In this document: positions 29,194 through 40,549 of the stretch, one piece after another
Position numbering within the stretch: position 1 is the first letter of the stretch
How the letters are laid out: every line of letters starts with the position of its first letter
Assembly (NCBI GenBank): GCA_950022295.1
Contig: OX465600.1
Span: forward strand, 6,014,001-6,078,000
Reading direction: 5' to 3'
Length of the DNA: 64,000 nt
Source: Bromus sterilis
Lineage: Eukaryota > Streptophyta > Magnoliopsida > Poales > Poaceae
The notes under the pieces: model-generated
What the model saw: only the letters and a program-made list of their open reading frames with translations
Told to the model about the DNA's origin: nothing
Database searches by the model: none
Translations under genes and position numbers: made by a program

Positions 29194-32100
29194 ACCACTG
29201 TTTCCGGCATTGGTACTGCCCTGATGGGGGCTCTTCTATATCGGTCATTGAAGTGCATGAAGCTGCTGATTAAGGCCAGTATTCTATTTTGTGCATCTGT
29301 ACATTTCTATGTTCTGATTTTACATGGTGATGAAACCGTGAAACATCTTTAAGCCACAATCCTTTTCACAGGCTGGTGCTGATGTCAATCGAATGAACTC
29401 CCTTCAGATGAATCCGTTAGTGTTCGCTGCAGGGCGCAAAGGCTATACCAACTTTGTGCGGTTTCTGTTAAAGGCAGGAGCAGATCCCAATATTTCTGAT
29501 GGTGTATGTTTTCTACATTTTCTGATATATTCTCTTAACATTTCTGCTTATAGTATTCTCCAGCTCTTAAGGAGCTGTTTAGTTTTAGCAATGAATTTAA
29601 CCTGCTTTTAGTCTTGACTATGTCATGGGAAGTTGCACTTATGTATGCATAGGCAAAAGGTTGTGTGTGAGCTTTAGTTTATATCAACAAATGCATATTG
29701 CTGTTGTTGACTATAACCTCCGTTTGAAAAATATTATATGTTTCAGTTTTGTCCTAAGTCAAATTTCTTAAGTTTAATCAAATCATGGATAAATTTACCA
29801 ACATCTACAAAGCCAAATTGCACTTAAAGAAGTTTGACGTAGGATAAAACTGTAACATCAAATATTTTGCAGCGAAGTAGCAAATTTTGGGTACTTCTGG
29901 AACAGTAGATCTGCTCTTTGGAATCCTGTATGTGTATACTGGTACTCTAAAATACTCCCTCCGTCCCAAAATAATTGTCTCAGATTTCTCTAAATGTGGA
30001 TGTAGCCATATCTAAATAAATCTGAGACAAGTATTTTGGGATGGAGGGAGTATTTTTCAATGTTTTAAATAACCGTCTATAGCCTTTTCGGAAACCTCCG
30101 GCTACGTCTATGCTATTTTGGGATGGAGGGAGTATTTTTTAATGCAGTGGATGTCCTTGTATTGAGCCTACAAGTACCCAAGATATACCACTGTTTCTCT
30201 ATTGATACGAGGTTGGTCAGTTGGTGCTTAACTTAAAAGTTGATGAGATACCGAGATCTCATAATGCAGCATTCAGGTAGGCACGTTTATCGAATGTGAT
30301 CATCAAGCACTGACTAAAACGACATGACTTCTCTTAGCTTACTTTATGTGGTTTTCTTCATCCCAATTGTTGATATTCGTTCATTTACTCAAGTGTCAAA
30401 TTATATTCTTTCTTTCAATAATTGTGGAACAATTTTAAAATTCATGTATAGCTACTTTTTCTTGTCGTTCTATCTATATAATCCACAGGAAAAGTGTATG
30501 CCACTAACAATTACTGTTGCTTCTCAATCTCAACTATTGCTTAAATATGTGTTTTTAACCCCTTGCTGAAGACATCTAGAATTTATAAATACTCGTTGGG
30601 ATAAACCCTGGTTGAGACATTTGGTACCAATATTACGTAGACCCTGGTCCTCTCCCATGGTATTATAGTTTCTTATATGGGTTATATCTTTTCATAATCT
30701 TCATATTCTTTTACTGCATTCTAAGTCCTTTAATTATGTGGTTAATTCCTGAAGAGTTGGCATTTTTTCCTTTTGTTGCCTAGTCTGGTAGGTTACCAGT
30801 AGAGCTTGCTGCTAAAAGTGACTGCATGGAAGAAGTTGAAATGCTGTTTCCTTTGACTTCTCCAATTCCAAGTATCCCAAACTGGAGTATAGATGGAATC
30901 ATCGCGCATGCAAAATTTGGAAGTGCAAAGCCACTGGTACGTTATTTGTTGCTGTTGTGCTCTTTAGATACATTTTACTTCAATGCCTGGTCATAGTTTT
31001 TTTAGCCAGTCCTGAATTTATCTATCAACTGTTATGACTTGGGAGTTACTATATATGCATGGGACCACATTTAAAATGAGTATCATGACTTTTTTATGGG
31101 TTTTTTCTTCAGAGCATCACCTTGTCAAAACCATAAAATTAAAGTAGTTAAAGCTCTGAGAACAAACTACCAATTCTAATTTGAAAGGACCAGATTTGGA
31201 CCCCTTGTTAGTTCTTGGTTGTTCAATGGTTCAAACAGAAAAAAAACTTGGTTGTTTAGTATTGATTCGTTGAACTGCCGTAAACTGTTTGCCATTCGTA
31301 TCATTCAAGAAAATCTTATAATACTGTAGAACAGTTTGGTGATTTCTGCTCTGATACAGGAATGCTTTACAAGCATAATGCTTGTACATAGTTCAAAGCA
31401 TTGCTCCTAGATTGTGGATGTGAAGTACACCCATAAATATGCTGTTTTAGTAACATGTAGTAATAATTTGACATATTAATTCTAAATTATGTTGGACCTT
31501 TTCCTCTTGTGATTAAAATTTGTTGTGTAAGTAACTGCTGCTTTCTGTGTGTGTTGTGTACTTGAGAATTAATCATAATGTGCACTTTTGTATTGCACCA
31601 TAAATATATCTAGATACCAAGCTATGAAAAATGTGTAACATAGTTGTTAAGTTTCTGTTTTAGTTGGAATATCTTTGACATGATGCTTCATTCCTACATT
31701 TTTTACATTGTTCTGTCATTCAGGATCAAAAAAGGCACCTTGAAGAAGCAAAAGCCCTAATCAAGTCAGAGGCAGATCATGCATTCAGGATAAAGGACTA
31801 TAATTTGGCATCAAAAGCATATGGTCTGGTAAGCCCCTTAAACCTTATCTGTGGACTATGGTGGTTTAGAAGGTAACTTTTTCTATTAACAACCAATTGC
31901 AGAACATTATTTGTTTGCTAACAAGGTTTCTAATATTGTTCTCTAGTTTCCCATTCAATAGCTGTTAATTTGCCATTATTATGTATTTCTATTTGGTTAA
32001 TATGATTCTGCGGGACTAATATTAACCTGCCATAGTGAGATGATAATCATACAACCTGTTATGTTTGACCATAGGCAATAGATGCCGGTCCGAGTGCAAC

Positions 32101-33028
32101 ATTGTACGCAAACAGGAGTCTTTGTAAACTGCTGTTGGATGATGGTGAAGGTGCTCTGTCAGATGCTCTCAGGTGCAGAATGATGCGACCTAAGTGGGCA
32201 AAAGCTTGCTACCGTCAGGCTGCAGCTCACATGCTACTCAAAGTGAGTTCCTACACGTCTAGCTTGCCATTGTACTTCCCTACTCTGCCGTGTATACAGT
32301 CTCGCTCATGTTCCTTTGATGTGCTGTACGAATAGGAGTATAAACAAGCTTGTGATGCTCTCGTGGATGCTCAAAAACTAGATCCTGGAAACATAGAGGT
32401 CGAGAGAGAGCTACGGTAATCTACTGTTATATTTATCCCTTCTTGAGTAGTAGGAGTATATGTCTTCTAAGCATGAATGGCATACTTCCATGCTAATGAT
32501 GTTATATCATGAAAATCTAGTCTGACTTTAAATAAAAAATATTTTTCAATAGGCAGTACTAATCTGTTTTCTTTTTAGTCTAATAAAAAACGATTAGTCC
32601 CTTCTTTCTGAATTATAAGATGTTCTATTTTCTTTTTCTGAATTACAAGACACATTTTAGTGTGTTTGTTCACTCATTTCAGTCCGTATGTACTGTATAT
32701 ATTGAAAAATCCAAAACATATTATAATTCAGAATGGAGTAGAATTTTATAACAAAAAACCCCAAAGTTTAGTAATCAATAATCATTCTTGAATTCAAAAA
32801 TTTGAGCAGTTGCACGCTAGACTAGCATATCAAATGCCATTATACCTGCAATGCAAGTTCACCTAACTGGAGACTATAAGCATTTCCATTTTCATTTCTG
32901 GTGCCATGTTTCCACTATCCATGGCTGATGGTGCTGCTGGGATCAGAGCTGAAATTTGCTTCATTTCGGTTGGCTTTTGCAGGAAGGCGAGAGAGTTGAT
33001 GAAAGCTGCCGGTGAAGCCGAGAAGTGA
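29194..33028 (+). CDS. Ankyrin-TPR protein gene, 3' exons (single copy in window)
   Basis: Seven exons keep one open frame: 29194-29274, 29372-29503, 30784-30936, 31724-31828, 32075-32242, 32336-32415, 32983-33028 (TGA). The first three give ankyrin repeats (SLKCMKLLIKAGADVN; PLVFAAGRKGYTNFVRFLLK, GADPNISDG; GRLPVELAAKSDCMEEVEML); the last four give a TPR region (ADHAFRIKDYNLASKAYGL; TLYANRSLCKLLLDDGEGAL; KAYKQACDALVDAQKLDP-like EYKQACDALVDAQKLDP). Exon lengths 81, 132, 153, 105 and 168 are multiples of three. Introns are GT-AG except the first, whose donor is GC. Ankyrin-TPR proteins are protein-interaction scaffolds of mostly unknown role. The 5' exons and start are not attached: upstream DNA switches at 29159/29160 to unrelated sequence, so this is a 5'-truncated gene or a fragment joined by the duplication. 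Confidence 0.85.
29955..30050. mobile_element. Stowaway MITE in an ankyrin-TPR intron
   Basis: 96 bases from CTCCCTCCGTCCCAAAATAA to AGTATTTTGGGATGGAGGGAG minus its first base, foldback, with TA on both sides (29953-29954, 30051-30052). Confidence 0.92.
30032..30144. repeat. 82-base-period duplication of a Stowaway end with hAT-MITE remnant
   Basis: TATTTTGGGATGGAGGGAGT followed by ATTTTT(C/T)AATG occurs at 30032 and again at 30114. Between them, TTTTAAATAACCGTCTATAG resembles the hAT MITE at 13905-14097. This suggests insertion and imprecise excision or repair. Confidence 0.6.
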
Positions 33029-33117
33029 AGCGTGGTCTTTTAGCGTCAGAGTAGAGCTAGCTGGAACTTGTGTTGTATGTTTTGTTAGAGAAAAGTTCTT
33101 CTGGCTTGCATTAGATC
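33029..33117 (+). other. 3' UTR of the ankyrin-TPR gene, running into the repeat
   Basis: Follows TGA 33026-33028 without change of character and continues into copy 2 (33118 onward). Because base 1 of the window is the same point, the DNA left of the window should also hold this gene end. Confidence 0.6.
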
Positions 33118-33326
33118 GATTAGTTGGTCAACAGAATGCGATGGTACTTTTTTTTTTGTGACCAGAAGAATGCCGGTAGTTGAAATTCCTAGAGTACTGG
33201 TGGCTCACTTCTCCTCATGACCCTAGCTGTGTATCCTAATGAATATTGCCTCAGATGAATAAAGAGATCGAAAACCCCTAGCCACAGCCGCCATCAGCAG
33301 ACAGACCTAGCTTCGACCACAGAGCC

Positions 33327-33675
33327 TTGTTAGATCTGCCAATCCCTTGCCTTTGTGGCACAGTCCCTATGGCAACCGAGGCCTGGTTCCTCACTGCCGC
33401 CGATGGCTACGTCGGCGACCGGTCCAACGAGGGCACTGCCAGAGGCTCCACGAGGAAAGGCCTGAGCATCAATGCGTCCTTTTCCTCCAGCCGCCCGCCT
33501 CAACCATCCAAGCTGTGTGGGTGCACTCCCGGGAGGCCGCGGCCGCGCACGTCGACACCCCCCGCGTCCTCTGCATCGCCGGCGACCTCATCCTCTTCTG
33601 GGTCACCGTCTACTTCGATTGTGTCCCGGACAGCCGTTTCTCCACGCGCCAGGATTACCGTAACTCTCTCCACCA
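33327..33675 (+). pseudogene. DUF1618-like fragment (copy 2)
   Basis: Same frames and same frameshift as 210-558; ATG at 33369. No difference from copy 1 seen. Confidence 0.5.
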
Positions 33676-35192
33676 CTATGTTTTCAGGATCTAGTTTTTG
33701 AGCGCCCAGGAGAGTATCGCAAGCTTGTTTATACTCCTAGACATAGACCACATCAAAGGAACATAAGCGACTATATATATAGACTGCAGAGTATAGAAAA
33801 ACAATGACAAACTAGAAATGTATTGTAGTAACTCACTTTGAGTAGCATGTGAGCTGCAGCCTGACGGTATTAGGCCGCAGCAGAGCATCTGATAGAGCAC
33901 CTTCACCGTCATCCAACAGCAGTTTACAAAGACTCCTGTTCGTGTACAATGTTGCACTCGGTGCAGCATCTATTGCCTATGGTCAAACATAAGTACATAA
34001 CAAGGTATACAATTATCATGTCAGTATGGTATGTTAAGATTAGTTCCGAAGAATAATATTAATCCAATAGAAATACATAATAATGGCAAATTTATTTGCG
34101 GGAACATAATAATAATAATAGCAAATTAACAGCTAATAAGCAGAAAACAAGAGAACAATATTAGAAAACTGGTTAGCAAACAAATAATGTTCTGCGATTG
34201 GTTCCCTGTTAATAGGAAGAAGTTACCTTCTAAACCACCAAAGTCCATAGACAAGGTTTAAGAGGCTTACCATACCATATGCTTTTGATGGGACGCGGAG
34301 CAATTGATCCCGAGCTCATATGAGCTCGGGTGAACAGTAAAATCGAAAAAAATACAAAAAAATTCAAAAAAATCTGAATTTTTTTGTGGCGAACATTTGA
34401 CAAATTTTTAATATGCTTGCAAAATTTCATCACAAAATAACATCCGTGGAATACACAGCAAAAAAACAAAATCGATGCTCCAAAAACGTTATTTTTTACA
34501 GCATTTTGGAGTTCTGATTTTGTTTTTTTTTGCTGCGTATTACACGAATGTCATTTCGTGATGAAATTTTGCAAGCATATTAAAAATTTGTCAAATGTTT
34601 GCCATAAAAAAATTCAGTTTTTTTTAATTTTTTTTCGAATTTACTGTTCATCCCGAGGATCACTTGAGGACTTTCCCTTTTGATGCCAACTTATAGTCCT
34701 TCAGCCTGAATGCATGATCTGCATGTGACTTGAGTATAGCTTTTAATTGTTTGGTCAAGGCGCCTTCCATCCTGAATGATAGAACAATGGAGAAAATGTA
34801 GGAATGAAGCATCACTTCAAAGAAATTCCAATTAAAACAGAAACTTAACAACTCTGTTACACATTCTTCATAGCTTGGTATCTAGTAATGCTTATGCTGC
34901 AACACAAAGTGTACAGTATGGTAACTTCTCATTTGTATTAACACAACAAAAGGCAGCAATTATTCACACAACAAGCTATTAATCACAAGAGGAAAACGTA
35001 CAACATAATCCAGAATTAATATGCACAATTAATACTATATGTTACCAGAACAACATACAAATGGGTGTACTTCACAGTTGAGAACTTCACATCCAAAATA
35101 TAGGAGACATGCTTTGAACTGTGTACAAGCATTATGTTTCTAAATCATTCCTATATTAGAGTCCAGAGATCACCAAACTGTTCCACAATATT
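33676..35192 (-). pseudogene. Inverted ankyrin-TPR fragment (copy 2)
   Basis: Identical layout to 559-2075: exon equivalents 34771-34686 with 34290-34271, 33976-33837 and 33736-33676, with the MITE at 34291-34676. It lies about 650 bases downstream of the TGA of the sense-oriented gene ending at 33028, in opposite orientation, so the two TPR regions could pair as a long inverted repeat in RNA. Confidence 0.85.
34291..34676. mobile_element. Mutator-type foldback MITE (copy 2)
   Basis: Same element with the same CTTTTGATG duplication at 34282-34290 and 34677-34685. Confidence 0.85.
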
Positions 35193-35419
35193 ATGAGATT
35201 TGAGGGCGTGTCTATGTTTATACATGTTAATCTTTAGGGAAGCGCCAGCACTCCGACTACCGTTAATTTAAATAGGGGGGGGGGCATTGCCCCCTCCCCA
35301 CTAGATCATAACATAACCACTACATCATAGTACTAGAACTAAGGGCATGCCACTACAATCATAAGGGTAAATAAAGATATGTTACAACATCAAGGGACCG
35401 TCTACATGGCGATGTAGGA

Positions 35420-35817
35420 TGCAACGACACCGACAACGACACCATTCCCACCCCCGCGGGCCGCCGCGGCCTCTCCCTTAGCTCCATACTCTATATCATC
35501 GGGAGTGTGGGGGGACGCTGATTGTTCTGGCCAGCACCATCATGACTGTTATCCGGTGCTGGCCGAGCCCTCCCCGGGAGCCTCGCCAGTGTCCGTCTAC
35601 CTCCTCTGCAGCCGTGGATTCCCTTGCGCCGTCACCTTCACCGTTCCAGCCGCCGGACGGATCCGAATCTTCTTCACACGCAGCGCCGGACGCCGACGCC
35701 CAGTACACCTACGATGTGGAGCGGCAGTCGCCGGTCGTCCACACCCCGACGAACATGGAGGTGCCCTACATCTCCGATAATGAGTACGTCAGCAGGTGGT
35801 GGTGGAACCTCATGTAG
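35420..35817 (+). pseudogene. Membrane/Pro-rich family relic A (copy 2)
   Basis: Same as 2303-2700, with the same one-base frame change inside the membrane segment. Confidence 0.45.
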
Positions 35818-35832
35818 CCGCTCCGATGTTAG

Positions 35833-36497
35833 GTGAGCTTCGATCGTCTCCCAGCTGCTATGTTTGCATGCCTTCTCCTACTTACTCTAGATGATTGTCT
35901 CCAGGAACCTTACATCATGTAGCCGCTCCGCTCCGCCCCGCTCCATTCCATTGTTGACAAGGTGCAGAGGCGGAGCTATGCTGATGTCAGGAGGGGGGGG
36001 GGTGTGCCCCCCTAGCTCAAGAAAAGTTTGCAAAAAATTAGTGCATTTTAGCCTATTTTTTCTTTCAAAAATCAGTCATATTTGGCCCATTTGCCCCCCC
36101 CCCCCCCCACACACTCACTTTCAGTCCAAGCTCCACCATTGACATGGAGTAGTGTTTATGTCAATCTTTATGTAGTTTCGTTTCCATCGTATCCCAGTTG
36201 CGTTTGCATGCATTCTCCAGTGCTCACTCTAGATGATTGTGACCAAGAATCCTACTCCAGACCTCATATCCGTTTGTGTGTGTGCTTATGTTAATCTTTA
36301 TTTCGATCGTCTCCGAGGTGTGTTTGCATGTATATATTCTTCAGTGCTTACTCTAAATGAATGTGACCAAGAATACTACTATACTCCAGTGCTTATTTTA
36401 TATCTGTACTAGCGGGGAGAAACTAAACACTGGAGGAAAATGTGAATGTGGCCAGGAATCCTACTCCAGTGCTTTTTTATATATTTCCAGTACATGC
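35833..36497. repeat. Degenerate ~125-base tandem repeat with hAT MITE (copy 2)
   Basis: Same as 2716-3380; the hAT MITE is at 35965-36141. Confidence 0.6.
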
Positions 36498-36763
36498 TCC
36501 AGTGCTTATTTTATACTGTATTTCCTTTTCTACAACGGGAGAATATTTCCTTCCCCTTTTACCTTACCACCGCACATGAAAAAGGTTCTTGTATCTGTAA
36601 TATTTTTTTGTATTGGGACTGCATGAAAATTAAACACGGGAGAAAAATCAAGGGGTAGTTCGTAGTTGTGTGATTCGGGTTGATTCACCACGCCATGGTG
36701 GGCATCATAACGTGTCCTTAATCGTACTAGCTAGCTAGGTGGTCAAAGTCGATCATTAACTAA

Positions 36764-38586
36764 GAGCATCTCCAGCCGCGCCCCCAAATGGCCCTCAAGA
36801 CGGCGCAAATAGCGCCGAACGGACGTATTTCGCCTAGTCGCGTTTCCAAGACCTCAATTAGCGCCGGATCGGGCCGATTTTGAGTCCGGCGAACCCAAGC
36901 CAAACCCAGCGCGCTGGGGTCACTTGGGGGTGCCGGACGAAACGAAATCGTCTGCCTGGCCCACTGGCAGACCAAGCCGACCCAAAAGGGACTTCTCTCT
37001 CCCACCTCTCCCCACCGCCCTTGTCGTCGCCGGCCGCCGCGCCGCCGCTAGATAGTTGTTTCTGCCGCGTTTCTGCCGCCCAAAACACGCCGCTGCTTCT
37101 CCCAAGCTTCCCCTCTTCCAAGGCCGCCCCTAGTTCACCGGCGTTTGGCCGGCGCGGAACGCCAAGCCGAGAACGCCGGCGCAAAGTCGCGCCCACCTCA
37201 CGCCCCACCTGTTCGACGAATTGCGGCCCCGAGATGGACTCCGACGACGAGACACTCTTCGCCGCGTTGATGGAGGAAGAGGTGATCGCCGGTGCCCAGG
37301 ACGACGAGCACCTTATGATGCTCGCCGCCTTGGCCGACCTGTTCGGCGCCAACAAGGAGCCGCACCGAGGAGGTTCCAAGATGGGCCGCCGGAAGGGAAA
37401 GGAGAGGGGCCATTCAGAGGGCTACTGTTTGCTCTACTCCGACTACTTTGCCGATGTTTCCCTGCACGGCGAGAAGACATTCCGACGCCGGTACCGCATG
37501 GGCCGAAAGCTCTTTCTTCACATTGTCAATTCACTTCGAGAGTACGACAGCTAGTTCGTTTGCAAGAAAGATTGCACCGGCACAGTTGGGTTCTCCTCAC
37601 TTCAGAAGTGCACAACGGCCATGAGGATGCTTGCATACGGAACTCCTGGTGATGAACAGGAGCACTATGCACGCATGGCCGAGTCCATCGCCCTTGATTG
37701 TTTCTACAGATTTTGCAGAGCAGTAGTTGGCTGCTTTGGAAAACAATACTTGCGAGCACCCAATGCAGAAGACACTGCTCGAATCCTAGCAGAGAATGAA
37801 GCAAGAGGATTTCCTGGGATGCTTGGAAGCATCGACTGCATGCATTGGGAATGGAAGAACTGTCCATTTGCTTGGCAGGGGATGTACAAGGGTGCAAAAG
37901 GTCACTGCAGTGTGGTACTTGAGGCGGTTGCTACACATGATCTCTGGATTTGGCACTCCTTCTTTGGCATGCCAGGAACACACAATGACATCAACGTCCT
38001 GCAGTGTTCAAATATCTTTGCCAGGCTTGTCGAAGGTCATGCTCCTCCGGTGAATTTCGAGATCAATGGGCACCACTACAACAAGGGATACTATCTGGCA
38101 GACGACATCTATCCAAGATAGCCGGTATTTGTGAAGACTATCTCAAACCCTGTGTCAGGGGGGAAGCACGCCCATTTTGCCAAGTGCTAGGAGGCTTGTA
38201 GGAAGGATGTCGAGCGGGCATTTGGGGTACTACAGTATCGATTTGCCGTTGTCCGGTACCCCGCTCAGACTTGGTCGAAAGATCAAATGTGGAAGGTGAT
38301 GAATTGTTGTGTCATCTTGCACAACATGATGATTGAGAGCGAGAAAGCGGAGCCAGTGTATGACTCTGAACCATATATCAACCAGGGGCCTCTTGCAGTT
38401 GTGGATCACCAGATACCATCAGATTGGACAACCTATCTTAACATGCGTCAGGAGATCCGAGACCCGCACGTGCATCGTCAACTGCAGGAAGATCCAGTGG
38501 ATCATCTATGGATGCACAAAGGCATTATTTTTAAGCATGAAGACATCACACAACGCATATGGAGACTAAGGTCTGATGCCTAGTAA
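36764..38586 (+). mobile_element. PIF/Harbinger transposon (copy 2)
   Basis: Same left terminus GAGCATCTCCAGCCGCG after TAA (36761-36763); right end again missing. Confidence 0.8.
37234..38583 (+). pseudogene. Harbinger DDE transposase, three stops (copy 2)
   Basis: Same frame and same TAG codons at 37552-37554, 38119-38121 and 38188-38190; catalytic Asp codons at 37834-37836 and 37987-37989 and Glu at 38212-38214. Shared stops show the decay predates the duplication. Confidence 0.88.
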
Positions 38587-38794
38587 TGGTGGATCGAATC
38601 TTCAAGGTGGTGAGGAATTTACTTGGTGATTCGGACTCGTAGTAGGCATCGGTAAGTCGAGTGCAAAGTATTATCTTTTGGAGTGAAAATCCAAGGTCCG
38701 ATTTTAATTGATTGTGCCTGACAATGGCTTTATTGAAGGTATTGTTACGAGAGTGCAGATTTCTCCAGGGTGAAAACCTAAAGTATATGATCGG

Positions 38795-40293
38795 TGTTGG
38801 AGTATATTGACATATCTCTGTATATGGTAGACTATGATTTGTAATCATCTCCTACCTTATCTCTATGATAGGCTTCTTACCCTCCAAGTCTTGTACTTTA
38901 TATAAACCGTCCGAGAGGCTCAGTATAACAACCACCGCATTACGCCAACTCCTCTCCTCTCTATCTTTCTACATGGTATCAGCTTAACCTTGTTCCAAAC
39001 CCTAGCCATCGCCTCCCCCGGGGCTGATCTTCATGATCGCCGTTGGGGGCCGCGCCGCCCGTAGCTAGGGTTCATCCGCCGGTCCCGTGGATCGGCTGTC
39101 CTAGGGAGTTTTTCCCTATCCTTTGATCCAGGTTTTTCTCTCTCGCGCCGATTGTCTTAATCAGCGTTTCTTTTTTGTTCATCGATCATAGACCGGATTC
39201 TGTCACCCACCGCTGCCGTCGGCAAATGCCTCCACTCCGATATCGGGCGTCACCGTCCTGTCCCCGAGTTCAGCGCGCCGCTCCATCGATCTAGCAGCGG
39301 GATGCCGCTGCGTCGCCCCGTCGAGCCGCAGCGCCGCCGCCCCGTGGTTGCACCGATCCGTGCCTCCGCTGGGTCTCCCCTTTAGGCCGTAGTGTCGCGA
39401 CACGTGGTCCCCGCCGCCGCCCTGAGGCCGTACCCATGGTTGCACCAACCCGCGCGCTGTCGCTGCGTCGCGCCATCGGGCCGTAGTGCCGCGGCCAGCG
39501 GTCAACCGCCGCCTCGAGGCCGTCCCCGAGGCTGCACCGACCCTCGCGCTGCCGCTGCGTCGCCCCGTCGGGCCGTAGAGAGCGTGGCGCGCAGTTCCTG
39601 CAACCACCCCGAGATCTACCCCGTCGTCGCTCAGACCCGCGCGTTGCTGCTACGTCGCCCCTTCGGACTGTAGCGTTGCGGCGCGCAGTCCACTCCGCCG
39701 TCTTCGCGCGTCGACTTCTACGTGGTATGCGTCGCGCAGCCTCCCTAGGCGCGGGAACGCCACCATCCGCGTCGGTTTTCGTCACGCTGTCGGGTTCTTC
39801 CTCGCCTACTTCAAGCACCATCGCCGCGCTTGTGACCTAGCCGCCGTCGCCTCCTCCTTAGGCCACCGCTGCCGGTCTTCTTCCCGGTCCACGACGACTG
39901 ACTACCTCGACACTGGCCACCCCGACTCGACATCAACCACGGCGTTTCTCGCACGGCTACCTCGACAACGGCTACACCATCCTACGCTCTCGGCTACTTC
40001 GACATCGGCACAAAGGGCTATCACCTCGCTTGAGCACCTCGACGACTTCCTCTCCAGTCTGACCACCCGCGACGCTCCTGTTGTCTGCGCCGCTACCGCT
40101 ACGACTGCGCGCGCGCGGGGGGGGGGGGGTGTTAGAGTATATTTGACATATCTCTGTATATGGTAGACTATGATCCTTATCTCTAGGATAGGCTTCTTGC
40201 CCTCCAAGTTTTGTACTCTATATAAACCGTTCGAGAGGCTCAATATAACAACCACCGCATTACGCCAACTCCTCTCCTCTCTATCTTTCTACA
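38795..40293 (+). mobile_element. TRIM-like LTR retroelement (copy 2)
   Basis: LTRs at 38795-38973 and 40130-40293, primer site at 38974-38985, same 5-base flanks. The two left LTRs match each other far better than left matches right, so the element inserted once, before the duplication. Confidence 0.88.
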
Positions 40294-40549
40294 ATCTGGC
40301 AATGACGCTTGTGCATTGTTTCCTTCAATGAGGCGGCGCTTTTGGAGAATTTAGACTTTGGGTGTTGTCTTGGTGGTGGATGTGTGCAACTACGAGGAAC
40401 GGATCATTGTAGCGGGATATTTTCTTTATCTTTTTCTTTTTTCCTTTTGTTTTTGTTTTGGGCTTGTGTGCATCTGTAATGTTTTTAGGATATTGCGTTG
40501 TTGCAAAGGTGGGTGTAATTAATATCTCTGTGATATTAATATATTCTTT

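Noticed and set aside
24780..33028. One intact ankyrin-TPR gene spanning 24.8-33.0 kb
   Set aside because: The exons at 24.8-25.1 kb and the intron after them are paralogous to, not upstream of, the exon and intron at 29.37-30.3 kb, and they contain a frame change and a stop.
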